The position numbers and the translations under genes are program-made. A stretch of DNA of 24,097 bases. It comes from Ruminococcus sp. (GTDB lineage Bacteria; Bacillota_A; Clostridia; Oscillospirales; Ruminococcaceae). The stretch covers positions 1 to 24,097 of the forward strand of contig NZ_JAIKXF010000100.1 in NCBI RefSeq assembly GCF_024684275.1, given 5' to 3'. The notes under the pieces were generated by a model. The model worked only from the letters and a program-made list of their open reading frames with translations, was not told the DNA's origin and searched no databases. Position 1 is the stretch's first letter. The number at the start of each line of letters is the position of its first letter. Of this stretch, positions 23,641-24,097 are shown piece after piece.

Positions 23641-23679
23641 AACAGGAAAGCCGTGCTTAGGCAGCACGGCTTTCTTGTT
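23641..23679 (+). terminator. Main terminator of the xylanase transcript
   Basis: A 17-bp stem (23641-23657 with 23663-23679), with one G-U pair on the plus strand, around a five-base loop. The 3' arm is T-rich (CTTTCTTGTT). Confidence 0.7.
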
Positions 23680-23688
23680 GCTATACGC

Positions 23689-23719
23689 AAAAAGGAGTAC
23701 CTCGCGGTACTCCTTTTTT
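23689..23719. terminator. Bidirectional terminator at the regulator's stop codon
   Basis: A 13-bp stem (23689-23701 with 23706-23718) around TCGC has A and T runs at its ends. The minus-strand stop TAA (23720-23718) overlaps the outer edge of the stem. Confidence 0.9.
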
Positions 23720-23945
23720 ATACATTGAATATATCATCATAGCTCACACCGAGCAGCTTTTTCAGTAGAATTATTTCATCGGGATAGAGGTGCCGCTGTC
23801 CCACTTCTATCTTTGCAAGAGCGCTTCGGGTTATGTCACAGCCGTTGACCTGTAAGCGCGCAGAGAGCTGTTCCTGCGTAATATCGGCTTTCTCACGAAG
23901 CCGCCTTATATTCGCTCCTACTGCCTTTTCCACCGCTTTATTCAT
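23718..23945 (-). CDS. Xre/Cro-type HTH regulator
   Basis: The start is taken as the ATG at 23945, 11 bases after GGAGG, giving 75 residues; an in-frame TTG three codons upstream is only two bases from that site. The whole protein is one HTH_3 domain: VGANIRRLREKADITQEQLSARLQVNGCDITRSALAKIEVGQRHLYPDEIILLKKLLGVSYDDIF. The insert in the turn (NGCD) is common in small regulators of this type. With no sensor domain, it probably acts as a dimeric repressor of itself and of the divergent gene at 24084, through two palindromes in the intergenic region. Confidence 0.9.
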   Translation of the reverse strand: MNKAVEKAVGANIRRLREKADITQEQLSARLQVNGCDITRSALAKIEVGQRHLYPDEIILLKKLLGVSYDDIFNV

Positions 23946-23972
23946 AGTGCACAAATCCTCCAGTTAAATTTC

Positions 23973-23990
23973 TGCACTAAAATAAGTGCA
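23973..23990. promoter_or_regulatory. Operator 1 of the Xre-type regulator
   Basis: TGCACT-N6-AGTGCA with an AAAATA spacer. It lies just upstream of the -35 box of the rightward promoter and in the leader of the regulator gene. Confidence 0.7.
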
Positions 23991-23996
23991 AAACTG

Positions 23997-24025
23997 TTGA
24001 TTTTATTATATCCATATGTTATAAT
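23997..24025 (+). promoter_or_regulatory. Promoter of the gene leaving the window
   Basis: TTGATT (23997-24002) and TATAAT (24020-24025) are 17 bp apart, with operator 1 just before and operator 2 just after. A minus-strand TATAAT at 24005-24010 inside the spacer could serve the regulator gene. Confidence 0.7.
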
Positions 24026-24030
24026 AAAAT

Positions 24031-24048
24031 TGCACCTAAATAGGTGCA
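24031..24048. promoter_or_regulatory. Operator 2 of the Xre-type regulator
   Basis: TGCACC-N6-GGTGCA with a TAAATA spacer, the same geometry as operator 1 and 58 bp from it centre to centre. It covers the expected transcription start of the rightward promoter. Confidence 0.7.
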
Positions 24049-24083
24049 AAATATGTAAAACCACCATTAAGGAGGATATGAAT

Positions 24084-24097
24084 ATGGCAAACAGAAT
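24084..24097 (+). CDS. Start of a gene cut by the window edge
   Basis: AAGGAGG at 24069-24075 is eight bases before the ATG at 24084 and only two before another in-frame ATG at 24078, so 24084 is preferred. Only MANR is readable, so the function is unknown. Its promoter is bracketed by the two operators of the divergent regulator, which makes it the likely main target. Confidence 0.65.

Noticed and set aside
1..24097. CRISPR array, tRNA/rRNA genes, insertion sequences or prophage genes
   Set aside because: I found no regularly spaced repeats, no cloverleaf, no transposase and no phage proteins in the window.

Overview
The window looks like chromosomal DNA from a cellulosome-producing rumen or gut Ruminococcus close to R. 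flavefaciens (Bacillota, Oscillospiraceae). Three separate dockerin-bearing coding regions point there. One of them has the R. flavefaciens-type second repeat (NGDV..GNGIT.SDAL..QK.LLKL). AGGAGG-type ribosome binding sites and TTGACA/TATAAT promoters with 17-bp spacers are visible throughout. The species call is inference from domain style, not from a marker gene.

Layout. 1-1060: hairpins, then a minus-strand double-dockerin fragment with no start codon. 1137-4071: a promoter, a structured leader, and a two-gene unit encoding a membrane sensor with a dead GGDEF-like domain and an orphan solute-binding lipoprotein. 4281-5564: a monocistronic DUF4349 lipoprotein. 5532-5863: a cluster of four hairpins. 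5918-7858 (minus): an ECF-type sigma factor translationally coupled to a one-pass membrane protein with a Thr-rich linker and an ectodomain, probably its anti-sigma partner. 7910-8917 (minus): a secreted CAP-domain protein with a dockerin, whose ribosome binding site can be sequestered by its own 5' leader. 9061-9579 (minus): a small YbjN-like protein. 9617-9810: a likely structured non-coding RNA with no ORF. 9926-14407 (minus): an operon of a heterodimeric ABC exporter and a lipoprotein, from a perfect consensus promoter. 14486-16814: two convergent CPBP-family membrane proteases sharing one bidirectional terminator. 16835-19200 (minus): a cytoplasmic GH31 alpha-xylosidase. 19541-23547: a large secreted xylanolytic enzyme, CBM22-GH10-CBM22-dockerin-GH43-CBM6-like. 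23689-24097: an Xre-type regulator with two matching palindromic operators in front of a divergent gene that leaves the window.

How it fits together. The xylanase/GH43 enzyme and the GH31 enzyme are divergent across a 512-bp AT-rich region. They share a 12-bp motif (TTGAACGAAAAA) in opposite orientations, which suggests common control of extracellular xylan attack and intracellular alpha-xyloside removal. The sensor/binding-protein pair and the sigma/anti-sigma pair are candidate surface-sensing modules. The most novel-looking items are the structured RNA at 9617-9810, the RBS-sequestering leader of the CAP gene, the dead-GGDEF/binding-protein pair, and the shared motif between the two glycosidase genes.
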